Positions 9,135 to 19,522 of a stretch of DNA of 64,000 bases are shown here, one piece after another (within the stretch, counting starts at the first letter, position 1; each line of letters starts with the position of its first letter). The position numbers and the translations under genes were made by a program. The DNA is from CAIYRG01 sp964494505. Lineage in GTDB: Bacteria > Pseudomonadota > Alphaproteobacteria > Micropepsales > Micropepsaceae. The notes below the pieces were generated by a model, which was given only the letters and a program-made list of their open reading frames with translations, ran no database searches and was not told the origin of the DNA. Location of the stretch: assembly GCA_964494505.1 (NCBI GenBank), contig CAZBRO010000026.1, positions 17,695-81,694 of the forward strand, read 5' to 3'.

Positions 9135-9521
9135 ATGAATATGCGCACAATCCTGTTCGCCGGCATCGCAGCGTCGCTGATCGCGGCACCGGCCTTTGCC
9201 CATCATTCCTTCGCCATGTTCGACGCGACCAAGGTGGTTACGTTGGAGGGCACGGTTAAAAGCTTCGAATGGACCAACCCGCATATGTGGCTCACCGTTT
9301 CGGTGCCGCAGGCGAGCGGCGCCCCGATCGAATATCCTCTCGAAATGCAGGGGATCGCCGGCGCGGTGAAGCTCGGTTGGAAGCGCGATTCGGCCAAGGC
9401 CGGCGACAAGATCACCGTCAACATCCACCCGCTGCGGGATGGCACGCATGGCGGCCAATTGCTGAACGTCGTGCTTGGGAACGGAACGAAGCTCGGCGTG
9501 ATGGGCGGCCCGGCGAACTGA
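9135..9521 (+). CDS. DUF6152 family secreted protein, copy 2
   Basis: A 128-residue exported protein starting at an ATG with AAGAGGAG upstream. Signal peptide 1-22 ends APAFA, so the mature chain is predicted to start HHSFAMFDATK (His23, His24). The third conserved His is in TNPHMW (His50), exactly 26 residues after the second, as in the other two copies. A further block NIHPLRDGTHGGQL matches copy 1. Function unknown. Lies 48 bases after a PDFSGxW gene and ends before a terminator at 9548. Confidence 0.85.
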   Translation: MNMRTILFAGIAASLIAAPAFAHHSFAMFDATKVVTLEGTVKSFEWTNPHMWLTVSVPQASGAPIEYPLEMQGIAGAVKLGWKRDSAKAGDKITVNIHPLRDGTHGGQLLNVVLGNGTKLGVMGGPAN

Positions 9522-9547
9522 GGCCGTTTATATTGAGGTTTGAGCGA

Positions 9548-9580
9548 GCGAAGCCGTCGCGGCTTCGCCCGTTTCATTTT
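9548..9580 (+). terminator. Terminator after the 8322-9521 pair
   Basis: GCGAAGCCG (9548-9556) pairs with CGGCTTCGC (9560-9568) around a 3-nt loop, followed by CCGTTTCATTTT. The tight stem-loop and T-rich tail fit an intrinsic terminator for the plus-strand pair. Confidence 0.65.
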
Positions 9581-9675
9581 CATACGGTCGATCGGGCGCG
9601 GCGGCTCGCGCCAGCCAGCAGCAGCAAGGCTACCGCCATACCAAGCAGTGTTATGCTGGAGGGCAATGGGCTGTT
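9580..9675 (-). other. PEP-CTERM-like membrane tail encoded in frame just after the oppA stop
   Basis: Directly after the TGA of the oppA gene the same frame stays open for 31 codons. It reads PLPSSITLLG, then a hydrophobic Leu/Ala/Val stretch and the basic end SRRARSTV, before a TGA at 9580-9582. Pro-rich lead, single hydrophobic helix and Arg cluster are the pattern of PEP-CTERM sorting tails. It has no convincing start codon or ribosome site of its own. It may be a relic of a lost PEP-CTERM gene, or chance. Confidence 0.35.
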
Positions 9676-11337
9676 TCAGATATGCTTCGTCGCCTCGCGT
9701 GCGGCCTGGTCGATGGTGAGCCACCGTGTCCGGTGCACGTCGGTGACGACCTTCCCCCAGCCATGCACATAAGGCCGCACTAGAATATCGGTGCCGGAGA
9801 AGAAGATCGGAATCCAGGCGTGATCCTTCAGCGCGATGGCTTCGGCCTCGGCGAGCAGCTTGCCGCGTTCCGTTAGATCGAGCTCCCGCGTCGCGGCGTC
9901 CAGCAGCTCCACGCAATCGGGATTGTTGTAATAGCCGTAATTGTTGGCGTTGTCCCCCCGCAACATATCCAGGAACGTCGAGGCGTCATTGTAATCGGCA
10001 ACCCAGCCGGGATTGCAGATTTCAAAGTCGTGGCTCTGGATGCGATTGTAGAAGATTGCAGCATCCACCTGGAGGATTTGCGCATCGACATAGATCTGCG
10101 TCCACATCTGCTGGATCGCGACAGGCATCCGGCGCGCCGTGGGCGAAGCCGAGCGGATGAGGAGCGACGTCCGCAACAGATTGTCCGGGCCGTAGCCTGC
10201 AGCCCGCATCAGCTCCCGCGCGCGCTTCAGCCGGTCCGGAAATGGCATGGACTTAAAGGCAAGCTCCGCGCCGCCTGGATAATTCGCGATACCCGGAGGA
10301 ACGATGGAATAGGCGGGCGGTTCGCCCACTCTGTCGATTTTGTTGACGATGGTTTCGCGGTCGACAGCGAGGCTCAGCGCTTCCCGCACGCGCACATCGC
10401 CGAACGGCTTTACGGACTGATTGCAGCAGAGATATTCCGTTGCGAGAATCAAATCGAGATGCAAGGTCTCGGGCATGTTCGCGCGCAGCCAGGCGATTTG
10501 CTGGCCCGGTAATTTCTCCTGCACGTCGAGTTCGCCCGCGCGCAGGCGCTTCAGCCCGGCTTCGTAATCGCTTGTGGGATAGCAGATGTGCCGGTCGATC
10601 TTCACATTGGCCGCGTCGTAGAATTTCGGATTCTTCAGAAGCGTTACGTGGTCGTTGGGAAACCATTCGGCCAGCGTGAACGCACCGTTGCCGACATGGG
10701 TGCCCGGCCTGGTCCAAGTATCGCCATGCTTCTCCACGACATGGCGCGGCACGGGAAACGTGGCGTAATGCATCAGATATTGCAGCAGGTACGGCGCGGG
10801 TTGGGACAGCTCCGCCACCAGCGTCCTTGGACTGGGTGCGCTGACGCCGAGCGTCGTCACCGGCATCTTGCCGGAATTGACCGCCTCGCCGTTCTTTATG
10901 AGATAGAGATAATAGGCATAGCTGGCTGCCGTCTTGGGATCGAGCATGCGACGCCAGGCATAGACGAAATCCTCCGCCGTCACCGGCGTTCCGTCCGACC
11001 ACTGATGATCGCGGATCTGGAACGTCCAGGTCAGCCCGTCCTTGGACTGCTCCCACTTTTCGGCGGCGGCGGGGATGGGAACACCGTTTTCGTCTTCGGT
11101 CGTCAGGCCGACGATCAGATCGCCGATGATGTTGTTTTCCCAGGTGCTCTGCGCGTGGTGCGGGTCGAGGGTCAGCGGTTCGGCGCCATTGCCGTGGTTG
11201 AACACCACTTCGCCTTCGAACAGCAACGCTCCGGTCTTGGTTTGCGCTTCACCCGCCGCGCCGCCCCGGCCGCACGCCGCAAGCAGAACACTGCCGCACG
11301 CGGTAGAGAGAAAGGCTCGCCTCGTCTGTGCTTGCAT
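9676..11337 (-). CDS. oppA: Oligopeptide ABC transporter substrate-binding lipoprotein
   Basis: A 553-residue family-5 solute-binding protein that should capture oligopeptides in the periplasm for the OppBCDF translocator. The N-terminus combines a twin-arginine-like TRRAFLS with a lipobox LLAAC, so a Tat- or Sec-exported lipoprotein is likely. Family features include LTLDPHHAQSTWEN, GLTTEDENG, TWTFQIRDHQWSDGTPVTAEDFVYAWRR (split over about residues 85-115) and REALSLAVDRETIV. It is the last gene of oppB-oppC-oppDF-oppA; in enterobacteria oppA is first. It is 74 bases downstream of the oppDF stop. The start ATG at 11337 has only a weak ribosome site. Confidence 0.93.
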   Translation of the reverse strand: MQAQTRRAFLSTACGSVLLAACGRGGAAGEAQTKTGALLFEGEVVFNHGNGAEPLTLDPHHAQSTWENNIIGDLIVGLTTEDENGVPIPAAAEKWEQSKDGLTWTFQIRDHQWSDGTPVTAEDFVYAWRRMLDPKTAASYAYYLYLIKNGEAVNSGKMPVTTLGVSAPSPRTLVAELSQPAPYLLQYLMHYATFPVPRHVVEKHGDTWTRPGTHVGNGAFTLAEWFPNDHVTLLKNPKFYDAANVKIDRHICYPTSDYEAGLKRLRAGELDVQEKLPGQQIAWLRANMPETLHLDLILATEYLCCNQSVKPFGDVRVREALSLAVDRETIVNKIDRVGEPPAYSIVPPGIANYPGGAELAFKSMPFPDRLKRARELMRAAGYGPDNLLRTSLLIRSASPTARRMPVAIQQMWTQIYVDAQILQVDAAIFYNRIQSHDFEICNPGWVADYNDASTFLDMLRGDNANNYGYYNNPDCVELLDAATRELDLTERGKLLAEAEAIALKDHAWIPIFFSGTDILVRPYVHGWGKVVTDVHRTRWLTIDQAAREATKHI

Positions 11338-11411
11338 GGGGTGCGCCCGTCAGTTGCGGTTAAAGTTTTACAACGCGAATGCCGGCAAATCCAAAGCATA
11401 CCGCCGCGGGC

Positions 11412-13223
<1,812 letters not shown>

Positions 13224-13228
13224 CGCGC

Positions 13229-14167
13229 TCAGCGCTCCTTGGGGTCGAGCGCGTCGCGCAGCCCGTCGCCGATGAAGTTGAAGCAGAACAGCGTCGTCGT
13301 CATGAACGCGGCCGGGAAAATCAGCGTCCAGGGCGCGCTCTGCATGGTTGCCGCGCCGTCGGAAATCAGCACGCCCCAGGAGGTGAGGGGCTCGCGGATG
13401 CCGAGACCGAGAAACGAGAGGAAACTTTCCGCCAGAATTACGCCCGGAATGGTCAGCGTGACATAGACGATCACGGGGCCCAGCACGTTCGGGACGATGT
13501 GGCGCCAGATGATGCCGAGATTCCCGACCCCGGCCGCGCGCGCGGCCTCGACGAATTCCTTCTGCTTGGCTGATAAAGTCTGCCCACGGACGATTCGAGC
13601 CATGGTCAGCCACGACACCGCCCCGATGGCCACGAACAGCAGCACGAAATTCTGATTGAAGATCACCATCAGGATGATCACGAAAAAGATGAAGGGCAGC
13701 GAATAGAGAATATCCACGATGCGCATCATCACGCCGTCGACCCTGCCCCCGATGAATCCCGCGGCCGCCCCGTACAGCACCCCGATCAGAAGACTGACGA
13801 ACGTCGCCACGATCCCGACCGCCAGGGACACGCGCGCGCCATAGAGCGTGCGCACGAAGAGATCGCGCCCCACAATATCGGTGCCGAACCAGTGCAGCCC
13901 GCCTGCGTGACAGGTGTAGGGGTCCGCCGGCCACCAATTGGGCGCGCACGAGATCACGTCGTAATCGATGTCGCTGTAGCCATAGGGGGAGAGAAACGGC
14001 GCGAAAATCGCCATCAGCGTGATCAGCCCGAGCAGCACCATGCCGACCACCGCCGCCTTGTTGCGGAAGAGACGGCGGCGCGCGTCCGCAAGCAGGCTCC
14101 GGCCTTTGACGGCCTGGGCGCGTTCCATCAGCAGCGCGTCGGGATGTTGCGGCGTGCGTCGCAGCAT
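13229..14167 (-). CDS. oppC: Oligopeptide ABC transporter permease OppC
   Basis: A 312-residue inner-membrane permease. After a cytoplasmic N-terminus containing the OppC-type LLADARRRLFRNKAAVVG, there are about six helices, with the EAA-type coupling loop near EAARAAGVGNLGIIWRHIVPN. A periplasmic insertion with two Cys (SCAPNW and YTCHAGG) follows helix 1. The oppB stop and this ATG overlap as TGATG, so translation is coupled; a GTG one codon earlier is also possible. Pairs with OppB to form the peptide channel. Confidence 0.93.
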   Translation of the reverse strand: MLRRTPQHPDALLMERAQAVKGRSLLADARRRLFRNKAAVVGMVLLGLITLMAIFAPFLSPYGYSDIDYDVISCAPNWWPADPYTCHAGGLHWFGTDIVGRDLFVRTLYGARVSLAVGIVATFVSLLIGVLYGAAAGFIGGRVDGVMMRIVDILYSLPFIFFVIILMVIFNQNFVLLFVAIGAVSWLTMARIVRGQTLSAKQKEFVEAARAAGVGNLGIIWRHIVPNVLGPVIVYVTLTIPGVILAESFLSFLGLGIREPLTSWGVLISDGAATMQSAPWTLIFPAAFMTTTLFCFNFIGDGLRDALDPKER

Positions 14168-15111
14168 CACTCGTATCTCACGCGGGGATCGAGCACGCTG
14201 TAGAGCAGGTCGGCGATCAGATTGAGCACGATGATGAGGGCCGCGTAAAAGATGGTGACGCCCATCACCAGCGTGTAATCGCGGTTGAGCGCGGCCTGAA
14301 CGAAATAGCGGCCGATGCCGGGAAGCCCGAAAATCTGCTCCACGATGAGCGAGCCGCTGACGATGTCGGCGATGGCCGGGCCGAGATAACTGACCAGCGG
14401 CATCAGGCCTGCGCGCAATGCGTGGTGCGTGACGATGCGCCAGGTGGGAAGGCCCTTGGCGCGCGCGGTGCGGATGAAGTTGGAATGCAGCACCTCGACC
14501 ATGCTGCCGCGCGTCAGCCGCGCGATCACGGCAATCGGCGCAAGCGACAACACGGCGACTGGCAGCACCATGTTGGGAAGCGCGCCCCCCGCCCAGCCGC
14601 CGACCGGCAGCGAGATGTCCAGCCCGAAAACATGAATGCCGTAAATGCCGAAGATCAGTTGAAGCAACGGCGCGGTCACGAAGGAGGGAATGCAGATGCC
14701 GATCATGGCGAGCGTCATCACCGAATAATCGGGCGGCCGGTTCTGACGCAGCGCCGCAATCACGCCGAGCGCCGTCCCGATGAACATCGCCAGCGCCATG
14801 GCCGAGAGCCCGAGCTTCAAACTGACCGGGAAACCCGCCCCGATAAGCTGGCTGACGGTAAAATCGCGGATTTTGTAAGACGGGCCGAGATCGCCATGCA
14901 CCAGCCGGCCGAGGTAGATGAAATATTGTTCATAGACCGGTTTATCGAGATCGTAGGCGGCGGCGATGTTCTTGGCGATTTCGGGCGGAAGCTTGCGCTC
15001 GGTGTCGAAGGGGCCGCCCGGCGCCAGCCGCATCATGAAGAACGCCAGCGTGATGATGATGAAGAGCGTCGGGATTGCGCCGAGAATTCGCCGGATGGTG
15101 TAGGAGAGCAT
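14167..15111 (-). CDS. oppB: Oligopeptide ABC transporter permease OppB
   Basis: A 314-residue permease that aligns almost throughout with E. coli OppB: RRILGAIPTLFI at the start, MRLAPGGPF, LHSNFIRTARAKGLP (the EAA loop) and VLDPRVRYE at the end. The ATG at 15111 is chosen because it matches the E. coli N-terminus; an ATG at 15147 would add 12 residues without a match and neither has a strong ribosome site. First gene of the four-gene operon. Confidence 0.95.
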   Translation of the reverse strand: MLSYTIRRILGAIPTLFIIITLAFFMMRLAPGGPFDTERKLPPEIAKNIAAAYDLDKPVYEQYFIYLGRLVHGDLGPSYKIRDFTVSQLIGAGFPVSLKLGLSAMALAMFIGTALGVIAALRQNRPPDYSVMTLAMIGICIPSFVTAPLLQLIFGIYGIHVFGLDISLPVGGWAGGALPNMVLPVAVLSLAPIAVIARLTRGSMVEVLHSNFIRTARAKGLPTWRIVTHHALRAGLMPLVSYLGPAIADIVSGSLIVEQIFGLPGIGRYFVQAALNRDYTLVMGVTIFYAALIIVLNLIADLLYSVLDPRVRYE

Positions 15112-15208
15112 GGGACGGGCAACGCTTTCGGACGCACGCTGAAGCATCCAGGCTTGTCGAGCACCATGGCAATGTCAATGCGCCGAACGCGCGCAATCTA
15201 GAGGGCGC

Positions 15209-16303
15209 TTAGTTCTTCCGCCATTCCGCCCAGCGCGCTTCGAGCGCCTCGCCGTGCTTGGCCCACCAATCCGGATCGACTTCGAGCGCGCGGCCGAAAT
15301 TCTCGGGCGCTGTGGGAAGATGCGGCCGCATTTCGCCGTCATTGTCCGGGTTCAGCCCGACCAGCCCAATCGAAGAGCGCCGCGCCGGGCCGTAGGGCAG
15401 CAGAGCCGCCTCCTGCGCGAGCGGCTGGGGGCCGGTGGCGAAGCGGATGAACTCGAGCGCCCGCTTCTTGTTGGGAGAGCCCTTGGGAATCCCGAACACG
15501 TCGAGTTGATAGAGCTGGCCGTCCCAGATGGTGCGGATTTTCGGCTCGGGATCGAGGCTGAAGATGCGGGCGTTCAAGACGGTCGACATGGCCACATCGC
15601 CGCGGGCCAGCATCTGGGAGGGTTCGCCCGCCCGGCGCCACCATTTGATGCTCGATTTGATGGTGTCGAGCTTGGCGAAGGCGCGGTCGGCGCCGGCCCG
15701 CGTCCCGAGCACGGAATAAAGCTGCCACGGCTTCACGCCGTCGGCGAGGAGCGCCAGTTCCAGATTGAATTTGGGGCCGTTGTCCTTCAGGCCGCGGGCT
15801 CCCGGAAAGCGCGCGAGATCGAAAAAGTCTTCCACGGTCTGCGGCTGCTCGTCCTCGAACTGGCTCGTATCCACGCCGATCACCTGGCTGTAGACGACGC
15901 TCCCGATCCAGCACGGCCCGATCGCGCCGGGCACGAAATCGCGTGCTGCGGCAGCGCCATTGTTCCCCGGCGGCAGTTCGATGCCGAGGATGTTCTCCAG
16001 GAGGCCCTGCCGGCATGCTGCCGCCGCGTCTTCAAGTTCGAGATCGACGACATCCCACTGCACCTCGCCGGAAGAGACCTGCCGGGAAATCTCCTTCAGC
16101 CCGCCGCCATAATTGGCGACGTTCACATCGACATGGGTTGAATCCGTGTACGGATGGAAGAGCGCGAGCGTCTGTGCCCGCCCATAGGTATCCCCCCAGC
16201 TCACCACGGTCAGCGAGGGGGGTGGCCGCGTGACCCAATAAAGCGCGCCCCCGGCGAGGACCAGAACGACCAGGGTCGCGGCGAGCCAGCGGGGAAGCCT
16301 CAT
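15209..16303 (-). CDS. PotD/PotF-type extracellular solute-binding protein
   Basis: A 364-residue periplasmic binding protein of the polyamine-type family (COG0687). An N-terminal hydrophobic segment (about 8-25) is a signal peptide or anchor. The mature part starts LTVVSWGDTYGRAQ, typical of PotD relatives, with conserved WDVVDLE and a late PKGSPNKKRALEFIRFA. Spermidine, putrescine or a related amine is the likely ligand, but no permease or ATPase partner is nearby. It begins 11 bases after the AsmA gene on the same strand and is probably cotranscribed with it. Confidence 0.85.
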   Translation of the reverse strand: MRLPRWLAATLVVLVLAGGALYWVTRPPPSLTVVSWGDTYGRAQTLALFHPYTDSTHVDVNVANYGGGLKEISRQVSSGEVQWDVVDLELEDAAAACRQGLLENILGIELPPGNNGAAAARDFVPGAIGPCWIGSVVYSQVIGVDTSQFEDEQPQTVEDFFDLARFPGARGLKDNGPKFNLELALLADGVKPWQLYSVLGTRAGADRAFAKLDTIKSSIKWWRRAGEPSQMLARGDVAMSTVLNARIFSLDPEPKIRTIWDGQLYQLDVFGIPKGSPNKKRALEFIRFATGPQPLAQEAALLPYGPARRSSIGLVGLNPDNDGEMRPHLPTAPENFGRALEVDPDWWAKHGEALEARWAEWRKN

Positions 16304-16314
16304 GAGCGCTTACG

Positions 16315-18234
16315 CTATTTTTTCGATCCGTTCCCCGTACCGAAAAGCGACTTCAGAGACAAGCCGGGCTGGGTTAAGAGATCGAAAGGTGTCTTCGCGC
16401 CGTCCTGTAATTTCTCGACGATGGTCTTGCCGAGCGCCCTGACATCGGGGCCGTAGCTCGGCCTCTGCCATGGGCCTTTGACGAAGAAGGGCACGCCGAT
16501 GTCGATCAGCTTGACCCCCGGCAGCCCCTTTGTGGCCTTCGGTTCGAAATGGAACTCCAGCGTGCGGGCGGAAATATCCACATTGCCGCGTCCGTTCATC
16601 TCCACGGCCGGGTTCACCAGCTGGAAGTCCTTGGTCTCAAGGATGCCCTTGTCGATGGTGAAGCTCGCGCCCATCCGGGTGAACTCGGTCTTCGCGTCGT
16701 CGCCGATGGCCGCCCCCAGCGCCTCGCCGGTCACCACCGACTGGATCACGCGGGACACCGCCGCAAGATCGGCGCCGGTGATTTCGCCGTCGGTGAAGCG
16801 AATCTCGCCCTTGCCGGCGATGTTGCGGACCATTGCCGCGCTGTTCGCACCGGAGGTCGCGATCTCGTAGCGCACGCTCCCCTTTCCCGCGATCTCGTCT
16901 ACGCCCATCAGCTGAGTGAGGAACGGCTGCACCTTGATCCCGCTGACATCGAGCGTGCTTTTCAGTTTGGGTGTCTGGCCCCTCGCATCCACCGTAAGGC
17001 TCGCCCGGCCGCTGCCTCCATAGGCATTGACCTTGGTCATATCGGCTTCGAGCAATCCGTCCGTCAGCGTGGCCTTCACGATGGCTTGATCGAGCTTCAG
17101 ATCGGGAAGCACCAGTTCGCCCACAGCCAGCGTCAAATCGGCATTCACCGCCTTGAGCCCGGAGAGCGGCAGCGGGGCATCCGGATTGGCTTTGGTGCGC
17201 GCGGCTTTGACGGTGTCGTCGTCGGCGCCCGGCGCGAGGTAGGGATTGATATTCAGCCGGTCGATCGTGAGGTGGCCCGTGATGGCGAGAACCGCAGGCT
17301 TGGTATCCAGGCTGAGGTCGCCATTCAGATTCATCTGGTCGAAGGCGAGGTGGGTCTGCCTCAGCGAATAAACGCCGTCACGCGAGGCGAAATGGCCTTC
17401 CAGAGCGACCAGTCCGAAGCCGTTGCCGGGAGGCATCGGATTCCCGAGCCAGGCAGCGAGGCTGCGCACGGAATGGGCCCCGAGCTTCAGCGCGCCCGAC
17501 ATATTGCCGCCGCCAAGCTGGCCGGTGAATTCCGCGTTGATGATGTTGGAGCCGATGGAAAGCCGTGCGTCCGTCGTGTGGCTGTTCATCAGGTTGCCGA
17601 AATTGTCGAGCCGCCCGTCGATCTTCAGGTTCTCGCCATTATAGGTGAGCGAACCCATCAGGGTCATCGGCAGCGACAGGGTGGGGCGCGCCACGTCGGG
17701 CATGTCGAGCGACAGCGAAACATCGATGATCGATTGGGTTTTGCCGGAGCCCGCGTCGTAATAGGTCATCGTGCCGTCGTTGATGGCGAGATGCGAGAAC
17801 CCGATCCGGTCGAGAGCGGCTGCGTCAGCCGGCGCACCGGACTCCGGGGTCTTCGAAAACGACCAATTCGGCGCGCCGTTCTTGGCGACTTCGAGATGGA
17901 TCACAGGCTTCTGAAGGGTGAGCTGCGTCACCTCCAATTGGCCGGAAAAGAGCGGTCTCAGCTTCGCGCCGACCACCAGCCCTTCGGCCGCGATCATCTG
18001 CGGGTCGCGGGCGCCCGGCATATTGGCGACGGAAACATCGGAGAGCGACAGGCCGATATCGGGATAAACCGTCAGATGCACCGGTCCCCGGATATGAACC
18101 TCCCGCGACAGGGCGCGGGATGCGGCCGCTTCCAACTGCCCGCGATACATATCGAGCGGGATCAGGAACGGCGTCGCCAGAATCACCAGGATGACAGCGA
18201 GAACGATCAGCTCGATTTTGGTGCCGCGGCTCAT
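16315..18234 (-). CDS. AsmA family envelope protein
   Basis: A 639-residue inner-membrane-anchored periplasmic protein. Residues about 8-28 are a transmembrane anchor; the N-terminal AsmA domain shows LSREVHIRGPVHLTVYPDIGLSL-type sequence (about 40-70) and the C-terminal part (about 480-600) the KGEIRFTDGEITGADLAAV pattern of the family. AsmA proteins form long lipid-binding grooves that bridge the envelope and affect outer-membrane assembly. The ATG at 18234 is divergent from the Fur-regulated binding-protein gene. Overlaps nothing; the long opposite-strand frame is a composition shadow. Confidence 0.9.
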   Translation of the reverse strand: MSRGTKIELIVLAVILVILATPFLIPLDMYRGQLEAAASRALSREVHIRGPVHLTVYPDIGLSLSDVSVANMPGARDPQMIAAEGLVVGAKLRPLFSGQLEVTQLTLQKPVIHLEVAKNGAPNWSFSKTPESGAPADAAALDRIGFSHLAINDGTMTYYDAGSGKTQSIIDVSLSLDMPDVARPTLSLPMTLMGSLTYNGENLKIDGRLDNFGNLMNSHTTDARLSIGSNIINAEFTGQLGGGNMSGALKLGAHSVRSLAAWLGNPMPPGNGFGLVALEGHFASRDGVYSLRQTHLAFDQMNLNGDLSLDTKPAVLAITGHLTIDRLNINPYLAPGADDDTVKAARTKANPDAPLPLSGLKAVNADLTLAVGELVLPDLKLDQAIVKATLTDGLLEADMTKVNAYGGSGRASLTVDARGQTPKLKSTLDVSGIKVQPFLTQLMGVDEIAGKGSVRYEIATSGANSAAMVRNIAGKGEIRFTDGEITGADLAAVSRVIQSVVTGEALGAAIGDDAKTEFTRMGASFTIDKGILETKDFQLVNPAVEMNGRGNVDISARTLEFHFEPKATKGLPGVKLIDIGVPFFVKGPWQRPSYGPDVRALGKTIVEKLQDGAKTPFDLLTQPGLSLKSLFGTGNGSKK

Positions 18235-18376
18235 GGAAATCCCTGGATCACAGGCAGAAACGGATAAACGAGAAATGCCGGGTTGGCGAATACGCCTAAT
18301 GACCCAGGAAGCCTCACCTGTTATGAGGGCAAAAATGCGTCCGCAAAGGCGCCTTTTCCGGGGTAATCCGTTTCGC

Positions 18377-18414
18377 TTGCACTGGTGACCATAATGCTTA
18401 TGATAATCATTCGC
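18377..18414 (+). promoter_or_regulatory. Fur-box-overlapped sigma-70 promoter of the ferric-binding protein gene
   Basis: A -35-like TTGCAC (18377-18382) and a -10-like TATGAT (18399-18404) are 16 bases apart. A sequence at 18396-18414 matches the 19-bp Fur consensus GATAATGATAATCATTATC at 15 positions, including an unbroken core of 11, and covers the -10 element. Iron-bound Fur should therefore block this promoter. The predicted transcript start is only about 9 bases before the ATG at 18420, so the mRNA may be nearly leaderless. Confidence 0.8.
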
Positions 18415-18419
18415 AAACT

Positions 18420-19454
18420 ATGAAGCCAGTCATGCTCCTCCGTTTTCTTGCCGCCCTGATTGTGCTGGGTCTGGCCGCGCCGTCGGTTCCCGCGATGGCG
18501 GCCGAGGCGCTGAACATCTATTCGGCGCGCCATTACGATTCGGACGAGCTGCTTTATGACGGCTTCCAGAAGGCCACCGGCATCCCGGTGAACGTGATCG
18601 AGGGCGACGGGCCGGAGCTGCTCGCCCGCATGAAGGCGGAAGGCAAGAATTCGCCAGCCGACGTGTTCCTGACGGTGGACGCCGGCAACCTTTGGCTGGC
18701 CGAGAAGGAGAACCTCTTCCAGCCGGCGCAATCGAAGATTTTGGACAGCCGCATTCCGCCTGCGCTCAAGAGCCCGAAGAATCTTTGGTTCGGCTTTTCC
18801 ACGCGCGCGCGCCTGATCTTTGTGAACGCGAAGAAGGTCGACCCCAAGCTGGTGCAGACCTATGACGCGCTTGCCGACCCCAGGCTGAAGCGCCAGATCT
18901 GCATGCGGTCGAGTTCGGCCGTCTACAACCTCTCGCTCCTGGGCGCGATGATCCAGCACATGGGCGCGGCCAAGGCCGAACAATGGGTCAAAGGGATCGT
19001 CGCCAATTTCGTGCGCAGCCCGCAGGGCGCGGATACCACGCTGCTCCAGAGCGTGGCGGCCGGCGAATGCGGCGTAACCATCGCCAATCATTATTATTAC
19101 ATGCGGCTGGTGAACTCGAAGGTGAAGGCCGAACGCGACGCCGCGGCGAAGCTCACCCCGATCTTCCCCGATCAGGACGGCTACGGCACGCATGTGAACA
19201 TTTCGGGCGGCGGCGTGATGGCATCGGCGCCGCACAAGGCGATTGCGGTGCGCTTCCTCGAATACATGGCGAGCGACGCGGCGCAGAACATTATCGCGGG
19301 CGCCAATTACGAATTCCCTGCCGTTCAAAGCGTGCCGATCACCAAAGAGCTGAAGCTGCTGCCGAAGTTCAAGCCCGATGCGCTGAACGTGTCGTATTAC
19401 GGCATCAACCAGGCACAGGCGCAGACCATCTTCGACCGCGCCGGCTGGCGCTAG
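18420..19454 (+). CDS. fbpA: Ferric iron ABC transporter substrate-binding protein
   Basis: A 344-residue periplasmic Fe(III)-binding protein. Signal peptide 1-27 ends VPAMAAEA; the mature part opens LNIYSARHYDSDELLYDGF, the FbpA/FutA signature, and carries the ligand-type tyrosine block ANHYYYMRL and NVSGGG-like NISGGGVMAS. It ends ADHIFDRAGWR-like (TIFDRAGWR). Iron repression is indicated by the Fur box overlapping its promoter. No Shine-Dalgarno is visible before either ATG (18420 or 18432). A fused ferric permease is 3 kb away on the opposite strand; no ATPase gene is in the window. Confidence 0.93.
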   Translation: MKPVMLLRFLAALIVLGLAAPSVPAMAAEALNIYSARHYDSDELLYDGFQKATGIPVNVIEGDGPELLARMKAEGKNSPADVFLTVDAGNLWLAEKENLFQPAQSKILDSRIPPALKSPKNLWFGFSTRARLIFVNAKKVDPKLVQTYDALADPRLKRQICMRSSSAVYNLSLLGAMIQHMGAAKAEQWVKGIVANFVRSPQGADTTLLQSVAAGECGVTIANHYYYMRLVNSKVKAERDAAAKLTPIFPDQDGYGTHVNISGGGVMASAPHKAIAVRFLEYMASDAAQNIIAGANYEFPAVQSVPITKELKLLPKFKPDALNVSYYGINQAQAQTIFDRAGWR

Positions 19455-19464
19455 CGCGCGTGAT

Positions 19465-19521
19465 CCTCCCCTGCGAAGCGGGGGAGGCGGCGCGGTGCGT
19501 CAGTGCCGTGCCGAAGGGGGC
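19465..19521. repeat. G/C-rich hairpin repeat, family 1 copy a
   Basis: CCTCCCC and GGGGAGG (19465-19487) form a 7-bp stem, followed by G-rich sequence ending GCCGAAGGGGGC. The same layout recurs at 53544-53592 and 55004-55040. It lies between convergent genes and may double as a terminator. Confidence 0.6.
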
Positions 19522-19522
19522 T

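Noticed and set aside
13224..13949. In-frame extension of the fused ATPase into oppC
   Set aside because: Arg/His-rich antigenic-shadow sequence overlapping the oppC frame; the ATPase starts naturally at 13223.
16549..18267. A 572-codon plus-strand open frame opposite the AsmA gene
   Set aside because: Composition shadow of a G+C-rich gene; His/Arg/Gly-rich translation with no domain, while the minus strand encodes a complete AsmA protein.
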